NCBI RefSeq assembly: GCF_000565285.1
Contig: NZ_APVL01000005.1
Coordinates: 210,160 to 274,159 of the forward strand
DNA length: 64,000 nt
From: Cytobacillus firmus DS1
GTDB lineage: Bacteria > Bacillota > Bacilli > Bacillales > Cytobacillaceae
Reading direction: 5' to 3'
Shown here: in pieces, positions 32,504 through 40,430 of the stretch
Layout: every line of letters begins with the position of its first letter
How positions within the stretch are numbered: the stretch's first letter is position 1
Notes under the pieces: generated by a model
What the model saw: only the letters and a program-made list of their open reading frames with translations
Told to the model about the DNA's origin: nothing
The model's database searches: none
Program-made: the position numbers and the translations under genes

Positions 32504-33997
32504 TTATTCATCAATATCTTTTTTCTTTTTTGCTTTTTTCTTGCTAAAGCGGATAGGGTTCTTAGTCCTTAAGAAAATTGGCCTTTTGGATTGTGCTTCA
32601 AATGGAAGCCTGATAAGGGCATCCTTCATATCCACCACCCGAGGGGGATAGAGAGGTTCAAGGAATGGCCTTCCAAGTGAAGTCAGCCTGGTTAAATGAG
32701 TCAACAGTACACAGAAGCAGAATACAATTCCGAGCAGGCCCCATAACTCTGCGAGAAACAGAAAAGGGAAGCGAAGCAAACGGATAGTATTGCCCATTCT
32801 GTAAACAGGTGTTGTAAAGGAAGCGAGAGCTGCAAGGGCTACAATAATAAGCAGGACGTTACTCGTCAGGCCTGCTTCTACAGATGCAGTTCCTATTACA
32901 ATTCCTCCCACGATACCGATTGTCTGGCCAACCTTCGTCGGAAGACGTGCTCCAGCCTCGCGAAGCAATTCAATCGTAAGCTCCAGAAACAGCGCTTCAA
33001 GAATAGGAGGAAGCGGAATCTCCCGCCTTGATGTGATTAAAGTACTCATCAAATCCTTGGGAATCAGTTCATAATGATATGAAAGAGTTGCTACATAAAT
33101 AGGTGTAATCAGAATAGAAAACGCAACCGCGAACAAACGGATCAGCCGGAAGAAAGAAGATAATATCCAATTTAAAAAATAATCTTCAAATGAGCTGAAA
33201 AACTCAACGAGAGTAGTTGGCGTAATTAATACATGGGGTGAGCCGTCAACCACAATAGCGATTTTTCCCTCAGCCAAAATCCCCGCGACCCTGTCAGGCC
33301 GCTCTGTATCAAGCAGCTGCGGGAAAGGGGAATTGGAGTTATCGCTAATCAGCTGGACAATATACGAACTGTCTGTGATGGCATCAAATTTCACATTCTT
33401 AAGTCTCTGCCTGACAGTGTCTACATTATCCTCATTTGTGATATTTTCCATATAAAGTATTGCGACTGAAGTCTTTGACAGGCTTCCCAGTGTGAATTCT
33501 TCAATGATCAGTTCTTTTACAGGCAGACGTTTCCGGATTAAATTCAAATTTTGGCCCATAGATTCTACAAAGGCTTCCTTGGGACCGATAACAGAAAACT
33601 CAACCTCAGGCTGGCTGAGACCTCTGACGATTTCTTTTTGCGCAGCTATAAAGCCGAAATGTTTGAGCTCTGTCTCAATCGTCAGCATGACGTAGCCATT
33701 CATCAGCTTTTGTTCAATTAAAGAAGGGTCGTCGCAAATCTGCACATCAGCCACAGGAACAAGCTGTTTAATGTCTTCGATTTCGCGGAACTCGTCTTCC
33801 AGCAAATTTGGGAGAATACCATCCTGGATAATATTTTCATCGATTAAAGTAGCCATGAAAGTAAGTCCAAAACGCACATTCGTTTTTTGGTTATAATAAA
33901 AGATTTTTTTAAAGTCTTTGGATTTAATGAAGGATTTCTCCCATTCCTTATGCTCTACATCCTCTTTAATCCGTTTATTCTTCAACCATTTCCTCAT
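32504..33997 (-). CDS. gerA: Spore germinant receptor subunit A
   Basis: GerAA-type subunit (PF03323), 497 residues. A hydrophilic N-terminal domain (about 1-290, including NVRFGLTFMATLIDENIIQD and VELKHF-like beta elements) is followed by about five C-terminal helices. The highly conserved blocks GKIAIVVDGSPHVLITPTTL, TSRREIPLPPILEALFLELT and IGIVGGIVIGTASVEAGLTS are present. I start at ATG 33997, with GGTGATTT nearby; the frame is open much further upstream (to 34249), but that stretch spans the terminator hairpin and is not gene-like. First gene of the gerABC operon. Confidence 0.93.
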   Translation of the reverse strand: MRKWLKNKRIKEDVEHKEWEKSFIKSKDFKKIFYYNQKTNVRFGLTFMATLIDENIIQDGILPNLLEDEFREIEDIKQLVPVADVQICDDPSLIEQKLMNGYVMLTIETELKHFGFIAAQKEIVRGLSQPEVEFSVIGPKEAFVESMGQNLNLIRKRLPVKELIIEEFTLGSLSKTSVAILYMENITNEDNVDTVRQRLKNVKFDAITDSSYIVQLISDNSNSPFPQLLDTERPDRVAGILAEGKIAIVVDGSPHVLITPTTLVEFFSSFEDYFLNWILSSFFRLIRLFAVAFSILITPIYVATLSYHYELIPKDLMSTLITSRREIPLPPILEALFLELTIELLREAGARLPTKVGQTIGIVGGIVIGTASVEAGLTSNVLLIIVALAALASFTTPVYRMGNTIRLLRFPFLFLAELWGLLGIVFCFCVLLTHLTRLTSLGRPFLEPLYPPRVVDMKDALIRLPFEAQSKRPIFLRTKNPIRFSKKKAKKKKDIDE

Positions 33998-34121
33998 AGC
34001 TAAATCACCATCATTTTCGGCATTACGCTTATTGTTGCCGGTTTTGGAAAACTTATGAATGGAAGGCAATAAAAAAAGGTTTGAATGTCGGGTAAATATA
34101 AGGAAATAGTGAGGGCAAATA

Positions 34122-34150
34122 AAAAAGGAACCTGGATCAGGTTCCTTTTT
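34122..34150. terminator. Strong bidirectional hairpin between gerA and the siderophore-binding gene
   Basis: AAAAAGGAACCTG (34122-34134) and CAGGTTCCTTTTT (34138-34150), a perfect 13-bp stem with a 3-nt loop. It most likely ends the minus-strand yfiY-like transcript before it enters the ger promoter region. Confidence 0.85.
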
Positions 34151-34200
34151 GTCCAGCTCCGGCGCCTGGCCACTCAAGGCAGTTGGGCAGGCGCTGAATC
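34151..34200. repeat. Mosaic dispersed repeat, minimal copy D
   Basis: TGTCCAGCTCCGGCGCCTGG at the left and GGGCAGGCGCTGAATCTAG at the right. Only the two ends of the mosaic family remain, joined by about 15 bp, forming a simple hairpin. Confidence 0.5.
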
Positions 34201-34263
34201 TAGTATATATTTGAGCTCTCATAAAAGAGGGGGTATTATGGGAGCGCAATCACAAGTTTTGCT

Positions 34264-35232
34264 TTACTTCACAAGGTATTTCTCAATGTCATCCAGAAGC
34301 AGGTTAGCAGCAATCACGCCTCCGGCAGTATTCCAGATGGTGTCACTGACTTCATGAACATTGCCTTCCTGAGCTACTTTAAGGTTTTTGAATAATGGAT
34401 CTTCAATCCATTCTTCAGCAAGCTTGCTTGCTTCGCCATCGCCTGTTTCATATGTGAAGTAGAATAATACATCTCCATCCATGGCAGGAATGCGCTCTTT
34501 TGTAGCATTCTTTTCAGCGAAGTCATCAACATTCTGGCTTTCCGGACGCGTAAGTCCAATTTGATCAAGAATGACGCCTGAGAAGGAGTCTTTATGGTAG
34601 ATGCGGACGTCCCCAGCCATGAAGCGTACAATGGAAACTTCCTGGTCTAATTTATCGCCAAGGCTCGTTTTAATTTCTTCGATGCGGCTGTCATAATCAG
34701 CAAGGACTTTTTTGCCTTCATCTTCTTTATTGAGTGCTTTTGCGTAAAGCTCGAAATTTTCCTTCCAGTCTCCGCGCAATGTTTCAGCAAAAACAGTAGG
34801 GGCAATATCATTTAATTGATCATAGATTTTTTCCTGGCGCATCTTGTTGCCGATGATAAGGTCCGGCTGCAGTGCTGCGATTGCTTCTACATTGACTTCG
34901 CTCTCTGTTCCCACAACCTGAACATCTTTCATATCATCAGCGATATGGTCATACCACGGATCGCCAGTCCAGGACTGAACGGCACCAACTGGAGTAACAC
35001 CCATGGAAAGTAATGCTTCTGTACCTTCGTTTGTCAAAATGACAACTTTTTCAGGTGCTTTATCAAGCTTAGTTGTGCCCATTGCATGCTCAACGGTATA
35101 GCTTGTATCTTCTGATTTTGTTCCTTCTTTTTCCTTATCGGCTTTCTCATCCTGTTCGCTGCTATTCCCGCAGGCAGCAAGGAATAAGATTGTGAAAACT
35201 GAAAGAATGGCAAGTAAAGATTTGAATTTCAT
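34264..35232 (-). CDS. yfiY: Iron-siderophore ABC transporter binding lipoprotein (YfiY-like)
   Basis: Captures ferric siderophore outside the membrane and passes it to the permease encoded divergently. 322 residues; signal peptide KSLLAILSVFTILFLAAC with lipobox LAAC. The periplasmic-binding fold of the FecB/YfiY type shows KAPEKVVILTNEGTEALLSM, ALQPDLIIGNKMRQEKIYDQ and the C-terminal EGNVHEVSDTIWNTAGG. Start ATG 35232 after GGAGGAGTAC. It is divergent from yfiZ-yfhA-yusV with three Fur boxes between. B. subtilis YfiY binds schizokinen/arthrobactin; the same ligand class is inferred here. Confidence 0.9.
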   Translation of the reverse strand: MKFKSLLAILSVFTILFLAACGNSSEQDEKADKEKEGTKSEDTSYTVEHAMGTTKLDKAPEKVVILTNEGTEALLSMGVTPVGAVQSWTGDPWYDHIADDMKDVQVVGTESEVNVEAIAALQPDLIIGNKMRQEKIYDQLNDIAPTVFAETLRGDWKENFELYAKALNKEDEGKKVLADYDSRIEEIKTSLGDKLDQEVSIVRFMAGDVRIYHKDSFSGVILDQIGLTRPESQNVDDFAEKNATKERIPAMDGDVLFYFTYETGDGEASKLAEEWIEDPLFKNLKVAQEGNVHEVSDTIWNTAGGVIAANLLLDDIEKYLVK

Positions 35233-35260
35233 TATGTACTCCTCCATTTTGCGTTGTTAA

Positions 35261-35275
35261 TGATAATCATTTTCA
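35261..35275. promoter_or_regulatory. Fur box 1
   Basis: TGATAATCATTTTCA, one mismatch to the 7-1-7 Fur consensus TGATAATnATTATCA. It lies downstream of the minus-strand yfiY promoter -10. Confidence 0.85.
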
Positions 35276-35287
35276 TTTGATGTTTTT

Positions 35288-35316
35288 ATACTAATGTGAA
35301 CGCTTTACATTGTCAA
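35288..35316 (-). promoter_or_regulatory. Promoter of the yfiY-like gene (minus strand)
   Basis: On the minus strand TTGACA (35316-35311), 17-bp spacer, TAGTAT (35293-35288). Fur box 1 lies in the initially transcribed region and Fur box 2 upstream. Confidence 0.6.
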
Positions 35317-35324
35317 TAGGTAAG

Positions 35325-35339
35325 TGAAAATCATTTTCA
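35325..35339. promoter_or_regulatory. Fur box 2
   Basis: TGAAAATCATTTTCA, close to the Fur consensus, placed between the two divergent promoters. Confidence 0.8.
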
Positions 35340-35361
35340 TTAAAATATTTATAATGATCAA

Positions 35362-35376
35362 TGAAAATGATTTTCA
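35362..35376. promoter_or_regulatory. Fur box 3
   Basis: TGAAAATGATTTTCA, a perfect palindrome apart from the central base, seven bases upstream of the plus-strand -35 element. Confidence 0.8.
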
Positions 35377-35382
35377 AACTCA

Positions 35383-35411
35383 TTGACAGCTAATCCTCTG
35401 TACAATAGACT
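35383..35411 (+). promoter_or_regulatory. Promoter of yfiZ-yfhA-yusV
   Basis: TTGACA (35383-35388), 17-bp spacer, TAGACT (35406-35411), directly after Fur box 3. Iron repression by Fur is expected. Confidence 0.6.
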
Positions 35412-35458
35412 GAAAATGTAACTAAACCTTATTAAATAGACGCAAGAAGGGTCTCGCT

Positions 35459-36460
35459 ATGCTATTAAAAACAAATTCTCTGAGATGGGCTGGGCTATTT
35501 GCAGCCGCTCTCCTATTATTAGTATTAATGTCTTTCAGTATTGTATACGGATATACCGACACAACCTGGAAGATGGCAATTGATGCATTTACAAACTTCA
35601 ACGGAACGAATGAACACATAATCATTCAATCTGTCCGTCTGCCGAGAGCATTGATTGCAGCGACGGTAGGGGCAAGCTTAGCGATTGCGGGTGTCCTGCT
35701 CCAGTCATTAACAAAGAATCCCCTTGCTGCACCTGAGATTTTCGGAATTAACGCAGGTGCCGGATTTGCAGTTGTCATTACAGTAACGCTATTTTCCATC
35801 AGTAATCTGCAGGTCTTTACATGGGTTTCATTTCTGGGAGCTGCTGTTTCATTTATTTTTGTATATATTATCGGCTCTATCGGCAGGGAAGGGCTGACGC
35901 CGATGAAATTAACCCTTGCCGGTGCGGCAATGAGTGCCATGTTTGCTTCGATGACACAAGGCTTTCTCGTCATTAATGAGACTGCCCTTGAGCAGGTGCT
36001 GTTTTGGCTGGCAGGATCCGTATCGGGAAGGAAGCTGGAGACCCTCGCAGCAGTATTTCCATATTTATTAGCCGGATGGATCTTTTCCCTCATCATTGCG
36101 GGGAAATTGAACGTCTTATCAATGGGTGAGGACGTAGCGAAGGGGCTGGGCCTGAAAACAGGATTGCTTAAACTGGGAGCAGGCATTGTTATTGTGCTTC
36201 TGTCAGGAGGAGCGGTAGCTGTCGCAGGTCCCATAGGCTTCCTCGGCATTGTCATTCCACATTTGACCCGTGCTGTCGTTGGCATTGATCATCGCTGGGT
36301 TATTCCTTATGCGGGTCTTTTCGGCGGAATGCTCCTTCTGATTGCAGACATATCATCAAGGTACATCATCATGCCGCAGGAAGTACCTGTCGGCGTCATG
36401 ACCGCCGTCATTGGAACTCCTTTCTTTGTGTATATTGCCAGAAGGGGGTTCAATAAATAA
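35459..36460 (+). CDS. yfiZ: Siderophore ABC transporter permease (YfiZ-like)
   Basis: FecCD-family inner-membrane permease of 333 residues with about nine or ten helices. Typical blocks are SVRLPRALIAATVGASLAIA, GVLLQSLTKNPLAAPEIFGI (the substrate-pathway loop) and GPIGFLGIVIPHLTRAVVGI near the C-terminus, the ATPase-coupling region. ATG 35459 follows AAGAAGGG. It is the first gene of the Fur-controlled operon. The TAA stop overlaps the next start (TAATG), implying coupled translation with its heterodimer partner. Confidence 0.92.
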   Translation: MLLKTNSLRWAGLFAAALLLLVLMSFSIVYGYTDTTWKMAIDAFTNFNGTNEHIIIQSVRLPRALIAATVGASLAIAGVLLQSLTKNPLAAPEIFGINAGAGFAVVITVTLFSISNLQVFTWVSFLGAAVSFIFVYIIGSIGREGLTPMKLTLAGAAMSAMFASMTQGFLVINETALEQVLFWLAGSVSGRKLETLAAVFPYLLAGWIFSLIIAGKLNVLSMGEDVAKGLGLKTGLLKLGAGIVIVLLSGGAVAVAGPIGFLGIVIPHLTRAVVGIDHRWVIPYAGLFGGMLLLIADISSRYIIMPQEVPVGVMTAVIGTPFFVYIARRGFNK

Positions 36461-37515
36461 TGAAAAAATATTATAATCTGCGCCTTTTTGGCGATAAGAT
36501 ATCTTTTTTAGTAAACCGGAAGGCACTTATCACTTTTTTATTATTGGCAGCAGCTTCTGCTGGAGTATTCGTGATCAGCACCGGCACGGGTGAAATGAAA
36601 ATCAGCCCTCTAAAGGTAGTGCAGGTATTCTTTGGCGGTGGTTCGGATATGGATAGGCTGATCATTCAGTCATTCAGACTTCCAAGAATCATCGTTGCCT
36701 TAATGGTGGGAATGGCGCTTGCTGCTGCGGGGGGAATCCTGCAGGGGATTATCAGAAATCCGCTTGCATCTCCTGATATTATCGGGATTACAGGGGGAGC
36801 ATCTGTAGCAGTTGTAGGTTTTCTTGCTTTCTTTAGTGATAAAAACAATGCATTAACTGTAAGTATTAATTGGATGCCTCTTGCTGCTTTTGCGGGTGCT
36901 GCTATTTTGGCTTTCCTTGTTTATTTTCTAGCCTACAAGGATGGAGTGTCGCCAATACGCCTTGTTTTAATTGGGATTGGGCTTGCAAGCTTAATGAAGG
37001 CACTCACCACTTTGATGATGGTCTTTGGGCCAATTTATCAGGCCAGCCAGGCGAATATCTGGATAACCGGGACAGTTTACGGTTCGAATTGGGACAAAGT
37101 CGCAATGTTAGTCCCATGGACACTCATGTTTCTGGTAATGGCATTTATTCTGGCGCGCAATGTTAATATTCAGGAACTTGGCGATGATATTGCCATGGGT
37201 GTAGGCAGCACTGTACAGAAATACCGGTTTCTGCTGCTGATGGTCAGCACGGCATTAATTGGCGGAGCTGTAGCATTCGGCGGAGGGATAGGCTTTGTCG
37301 GCTTAATGGCTCCTCATATGGCACGAAGGATGGTAGGCTCTGCTTTTGGAGCTTTGCTTCCGGCTTCTGCTCTGATTGGCGGAATCCTGGTCATGGCAGC
37401 CGATCTGATAGGCAGGACTTTGTTCTCGCCGCTTGAAATTCCGGCGGGGGTGTTTACAGCCAGCATCGGCGCACCTTATTTTATTTACCTGCTTTTCAAG
37501 ACAAGAAACGCATAA
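36460..37515 (+). CDS. yfhA: Siderophore ABC transporter permease (YfhA-like)
   Basis: Second FecCD permease, 351 residues. A basic N-terminus (KKYYNLRLFGDKISFLVNRK) is followed by helices and the family blocks SFRLPRIIVALMVGMALAAA, GGILQGIIRNPLASPDIIGI and GIGFVGLMAPHMARRMVGS. It pairs with the YfiZ-like permease to form the channel for ferric siderophore. Its ATG 36460 overlaps the upstream TAA. The downstream ATPase gene is 81 bp away, with no terminator between. Confidence 0.92.
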   Translation: MKKYYNLRLFGDKISFLVNRKALITFLLLAAASAGVFVISTGTGEMKISPLKVVQVFFGGGSDMDRLIIQSFRLPRIIVALMVGMALAAAGGILQGIIRNPLASPDIIGITGGASVAVVGFLAFFSDKNNALTVSINWMPLAAFAGAAILAFLVYFLAYKDGVSPIRLVLIGIGLASLMKALTTLMMVFGPIYQASQANIWITGTVYGSNWDKVAMLVPWTLMFLVMAFILARNVNIQELGDDIAMGVGSTVQKYRFLLLMVSTALIGGAVAFGGGIGFVGLMAPHMARRMVGSAFGALLPASALIGGILVMAADLIGRTLFSPLEIPAGVFTASIGAPYFIYLLFKTRNA

Positions 37516-37596
37516 GCTGGAAAAGCTTGAAACTCGTATGATACAGGCAACTGGAGAGCCTATAGATATAAATATTAGGAAAAGGAGAGGGCAGAG

Positions 37597-38415
37597 ATGA
37601 CAGCAGGGCAAGCAATCGCTACAAAAGACTTAACCTTGTCATATGGAGACACCATTATTATTAATGAACTGGACCTGGAAATACCTAAAGGGGAAATCAC
37701 TGTATTTATTGGTGGAAATGGCTGCGGAAAATCGACATTGCTAAGGTCTATTGCCAGGCTGCTAAAGCCAAAATCTGGTGCTGTATTATTGGAAGGTGAG
37801 GCTGTAGCCAAACTTTCCACGAAAGATGTTGCCAGAAAAATGGCTATTCTGCCCCAATCTCCTTCAGCTCCGGAAGGACTCACAGTGCTTCAGCTTGTCA
37901 AACAGGGAAGGTACCCCTATCAAACATGGCTGAAGCAATGGTCTACTGAAGACGAATTAAAAGTCAGAAATGCTTTAAAGGCAACAGGAATGGAAGAATT
38001 GAAAGACCGGACAGTGGATTCCCTATCCGGGGGGCAGCGACAGAGGGCCTGGATTGCCATGACTCTGGCACAGGATACAGATACCATTCTGCTGGATGAG
38101 CCTACTACCTATTTGGATATGACACATCAAATTGAAATCCTTGATTTATTATTCGAGTTGAATGAAAAGGAAAAGCGTACCATCGTCATGGTGCTGCATG
38201 ATCTGAATTTGGCCTGCCGCTATGCTCATAATATTGTTGCGATAAAAGATCAAAAAGTATTTGCTCAGGGCAAGCCGGAACATGTCATTAATTGCGGATT
38301 GGTTAAAAACGTGTTTGGCATGGAATGCGAAGTGACGATAGACCCATTATTCGGCACACCTCTTTGCATCCCTTATGGAAAAGGGCGATGTATTTTGAAG
38401 GGGCAAGGGCTTTAA
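37597..38415 (+). CDS. yusV: Siderophore ABC transporter ATPase (YusV-like)
   Basis: Cytoplasmic ATPase of 272 residues that powers the YfiZ-YfhA permease. Walker A GGNGCGKST (about 37-45), Q-loop ILPQSPSAPEGL, signature LSGGQRQRAWIAMTLAQ, Walker B TILLDEPTTYLD and H-loop MVLHDLNLACRYA are all present. The C-terminal tail (VTIDPLFGTPLCIPYG) is typical of FecE/YusV-type ATPases. ATG 37597 follows AAAAGGAGAGGG. In B. subtilis YusV serves several siderophore permeases; here it is physically joined to them. Confidence 0.94.
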   Translation: MTAGQAIATKDLTLSYGDTIIINELDLEIPKGEITVFIGGNGCGKSTLLRSIARLLKPKSGAVLLEGEAVAKLSTKDVARKMAILPQSPSAPEGLTVLQLVKQGRYPYQTWLKQWSTEDELKVRNALKATGMEELKDRTVDSLSGGQRQRAWIAMTLAQDTDTILLDEPTTYLDMTHQIEILDLLFELNEKEKRTIVMVLHDLNLACRYAHNIVAIKDQKVFAQGKPEHVINCGLVKNVFGMECEVTIDPLFGTPLCIPYGKGRCILKGQGL

Positions 38416-38417
38416 GG

Positions 38418-39167
38418 ATGATTAAATTAACAGGAGAGCAGGCGGAAGCTCTCGGGCAGTTCAGACTTGCACGGGATTCAGGGAAAAGCTCACCTTTAAC
38501 CATTAATGTGGAAAATTTGCTGGACACAACTCAAACGGGTGCATATCTGAATAAAGTGAAAAACCATTTAGGAGCACCTGATAACAAAACGGCAGCTTCT
38601 ATTTTGATAAAAAGGTATGCCTTTCTGCCTGTCATTTACTTGTATTGCATGACGTCCTGGAACGTAAAATTGGATATCAGGCATGAAAATATTACAATTG
38701 TCAGTCAGGAAAGAGACGGTCTGTGGCTTCCGGTCTTTCGATTTACCCGCCTTCAGGGCCAAGGTGCTGGTAAGGAGAGGGAACAATGGAGAGAGGATGC
38801 TGTGCGCACTCTTTTTAATGGCCATATCTTTCCGCTGCTCAATAGAATAGCAGGCGAAGCAAAAATCTCGAAACTAATTCTTTGGGAGAATATTGCGATT
38901 TATTTGTTCTGGCTTTACGAAAAGATTTTACCCGTGGAATCACATTCGGAAAGGGCGGCAGAAGATTATCGGTTTATCCTGGAGGAGGCTCCAGGCAATT
39001 TATTCGGGTGTGAAAATACGAATCCCATAAAGAAATTTGACAGCAGGAAAATGGTGATTGCAAACACCGGCACAGCAGTAAGGCCCAGGAAAACATGCTG
39101 CTATTCCTACTTGACCAGTAGCGGAAAACGATGCGGGACATGTCCTCAGGCCTGCAGGATAAAATGA
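38418..39167 (+). CDS. FhuF-like siderophore-iron reductase (IucA/IucC C-terminal-like)
   Basis: 249 residues. The C-terminus carries CCYSYLTSSGKRCGTCPQAC, whose pattern C-C-x10-C-x2-C is the [2Fe-2S] motif of FhuF ferric-siderophore reductases. The remainder resembles proteins annotated as IucA/IucC C-terminal-domain. ATG 38418 lies 2 bp after the ATPase stop, with AAGGGGCAAGGG upstream; an earlier in-frame ATG (38325) is embedded in yusV and rejected. It probably releases iron from the imported siderophore by reduction. Position as fourth gene of the Fur operon supports this. Confidence 0.8.
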   Translation: MIKLTGEQAEALGQFRLARDSGKSSPLTINVENLLDTTQTGAYLNKVKNHLGAPDNKTAASILIKRYAFLPVIYLYCMTSWNVKLDIRHENITIVSQERDGLWLPVFRFTRLQGQGAGKEREQWREDAVRTLFNGHIFPLLNRIAGEAKISKLILWENIAIYLFWLYEKILPVESHSERAAEDYRFILEEAPGNLFGCENTNPIKKFDSRKMVIANTGTAVRPRKTCCYSYLTSSGKRCGTCPQACRIK

Positions 39168-39232
39168 AATTTCAATCAGTAGCCGTTTTAACCCAATGAT
39201 TGATAGCTGAACTAATCAAAGGAGGAATCGCA

Positions 39233-39481
39233 ATGAATGAGAAGTTGAAGGAACAGCTGGATGGCCTGCTTGAAAAATATACCGAACTCCTAATTGGAGA
39301 GACCTCCCCGGAGTTAAAGGAAAAGGTTGAAGCTTGGGTGCTGTACTCTTTTATTGCGAAATCCATGCCGCCTCTAGCCAAGCACTGGAATGAATCATAT
39401 CCTGATGCAAAAGAGGAAATGAAAACTCTGATAGCTGAAATAAAAAAACTGAATGAAGAGATGAGAAGCAAAAAAAAGTAA
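39233..39481 (+). CDS. yusU: YusU, DUF2573 protein
   Basis: 82 residues, helical and charged (EQLDGLLEKYTELLIGETSP, then WVLYSFIAKSMPPLAKHWN), matching B. subtilis YusU (DUF2573). ATG 39233 follows AAAGGAGGAATCGC; the ATG at 39200 is too far upstream of this site. It neighbours yusV as in B. subtilis and is ended by a clear terminator. The conserved YFIAKSMPP-type motif is seen, but no function is known. Confidence 0.85.
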   Translation: MNEKLKEQLDGLLEKYTELLIGETSPELKEKVEAWVLYSFIAKSMPPLAKHWNESYPDAKEEMKTLIAEIKKLNEEMRSKKK

Positions 39482-39500
39482 AGACATTTTGTATTTAAAT

Positions 39501-39537
39501 AAACCGCTGCCATCAAAAGCAGCGGTTTTGTTTTTTA
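39501..39537 (+). terminator. Terminator of the siderophore operon/yusU
   Basis: AAACCGCTGC (39501-39510) and GCAGCGGTTT (39519-39528), perfect 10-bp arms, followed by TTGTTTTTT. Confidence 0.9.
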
Positions 39538-39550
39538 GGATTTTTCAAAT

Positions 39551-39980
39551 TCGATAATTGTCTAGCTCCACAAGGAACACTTCGACAGCAACATCATCGC
39601 CCCTCCTAAAAGCATTAGCTTTTAGGAGGAGCGCCTACCCCCTCGAGGTCACAAGCTTGGCTTGTTTCGGCTCCTAGGGACGAAAGACTAGCCAATCCCT
39701 TCCAGAAGGAAAGAACACCTTCTTGCAGGGCTCGTCTTATGCTTGTCGTCACTGAGCAGTCGCCTCCACATTTCGTTCACTCCTCCCAAAAAGGCAAAGA
39801 ACGCCTTTCCGTGAGGCTCGTCTTGTGCATGAGGCACCCAGGACAAGGAATGCTTCGTCAGCATAAACATCGCACGACCGAAAGCAACAGCTTTTGGGAG
39901 GATGGGGGTCATGCAGACGTTGCCACAGGACGTGGCGCTTTTAGTCTGCGTTCCATCGTGGACAAGGCGCTTCCGCTTTT
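39551..39980. repeat. Mosaic dispersed repeat, copy C (about 430 bp)
   Basis: Starts TGTCTAGCTCCA after GATAAT, ends AAGGCGCTTCCGCTTTTCC. Shared modules with copy B: GGCTTGTTTCGGCTCCTAGGGA, CCCTTCCAGAAGGAAA-AACACCTTCTT, CTTATGCT-GTCGT, and the 49-bp block 39906-39954. It also holds its own inverted repeat CTCCTAAAAGC/GCTTTTAGGAG (39604-39630). It fills the whole gap between yusU and the coat genes; I see no ORF of substance. Confidence 0.85.
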
Positions 39981-39981
39981 C

Positions 39982-40329
39982 CTATTGCATCTGGCCATTG
40001 CCATAAGGCAATTGATTGGTATAGCCCTGAAACTGCTGATAGGATTGCTGGAGCTTTTGCTGATCTGCAGCTTCAACCTTATACCAGCCTTTTTTGAACA
40101 TTAGATTGTAAAATTCTCTCTGCTGGTTTTGTGTTTCATTGAATGCTGCAAGAATATCCTGATACAGGCTCTGGTGGCTTGCCTCATTTAAGGCAACCGA
40201 ATAGGCATCTGTCATATACTTTTCAGTAGACAGAATATCATTTGTAAAATCCCGCTCATTCATTTGCGGTGTTTTATTCACCTGTGTTTCGGGATTTTGA
40301 ATCGAATTGGGATTCTGGTTCTGGTTCAT
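39982..40329 (-). CDS. CotF-family spore coat protein (YusN-like)
   Basis: 115 residues. An Asn/Gln-rich start (NQNQNPNSIQNPETQVNK) leads into a CotF helical domain (FTNDILSTEKYMTDAYSVAL, EFYNLMFKKGWYKVEAADQQ). ATG 40329 follows GGAAGGAGCATTG on the minus strand. The gene's RBS, start and first 22 codons lie in copy 1 of a perfect 83-bp tandem duplication, so a truncated second start lies just upstream. The neighbouring gene encodes a similar helical protein; such CotF-like pairs are common in Bacillus. The stop abuts dispersed repeat C. Confidence 0.85.
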   Translation of the reverse strand: MNQNQNPNSIQNPETQVNKTPQMNERDFTNDILSTEKYMTDAYSVALNEASHQSLYQDILAAFNETQNQQREFYNLMFKKGWYKVEAADQQKLQQSYQQFQGYTNQLPYGNGQMQ

Positions 40330-40430
40330 TTTCAATGCTCCTTCCTATGCGGTGTTTTATTCACCTGTGTTTCGGGATTTTGAATCGAATTGGGATTCTG
40401 GTTCTGGTTCATTTTCAATGCTCCTTCCTA
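40265..40430. repeat. Perfect 83-bp tandem duplication
   Basis: Bases 40265-40347 and 40348-40430 appear identical. The unit carries the RBS, start codon and first 22 codons of the coat gene, plus the TAG/RBS junction with the upstream gene. Confidence 0.92.
40332..40412 (-). CDS. 26-codon duplicated leader ORF of the coat gene
   Basis: Created by the 83-bp duplication. From ATG 40412, with the same GGAAGGAG site, it reads MNQNQNPNSIQNPETQVNK, then TPHRKEH, and stops at TGA 40334-40332, two bases before the intact start codon at 40329. Translation of this leader probably competes with or couples to the real coat gene. It is not expected to have its own function. Confidence 0.5.
   Translation of the reverse strand: MNQNQNPNSIQNPETQVNKTPHRKEH

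Noticed and set aside
33998..34249. 84-codon N-terminal extension of gerA
   Set aside because: It crosses a strong terminator hairpin and repeat D and has no homology-like pattern; ATG 33997 fits the GerA family start.
38325..38417. N-terminal extension of the FhuF-like protein
   Set aside because: It lies inside the yusV coding region in another frame; ATG 38418 follows the yusV stop with a site.
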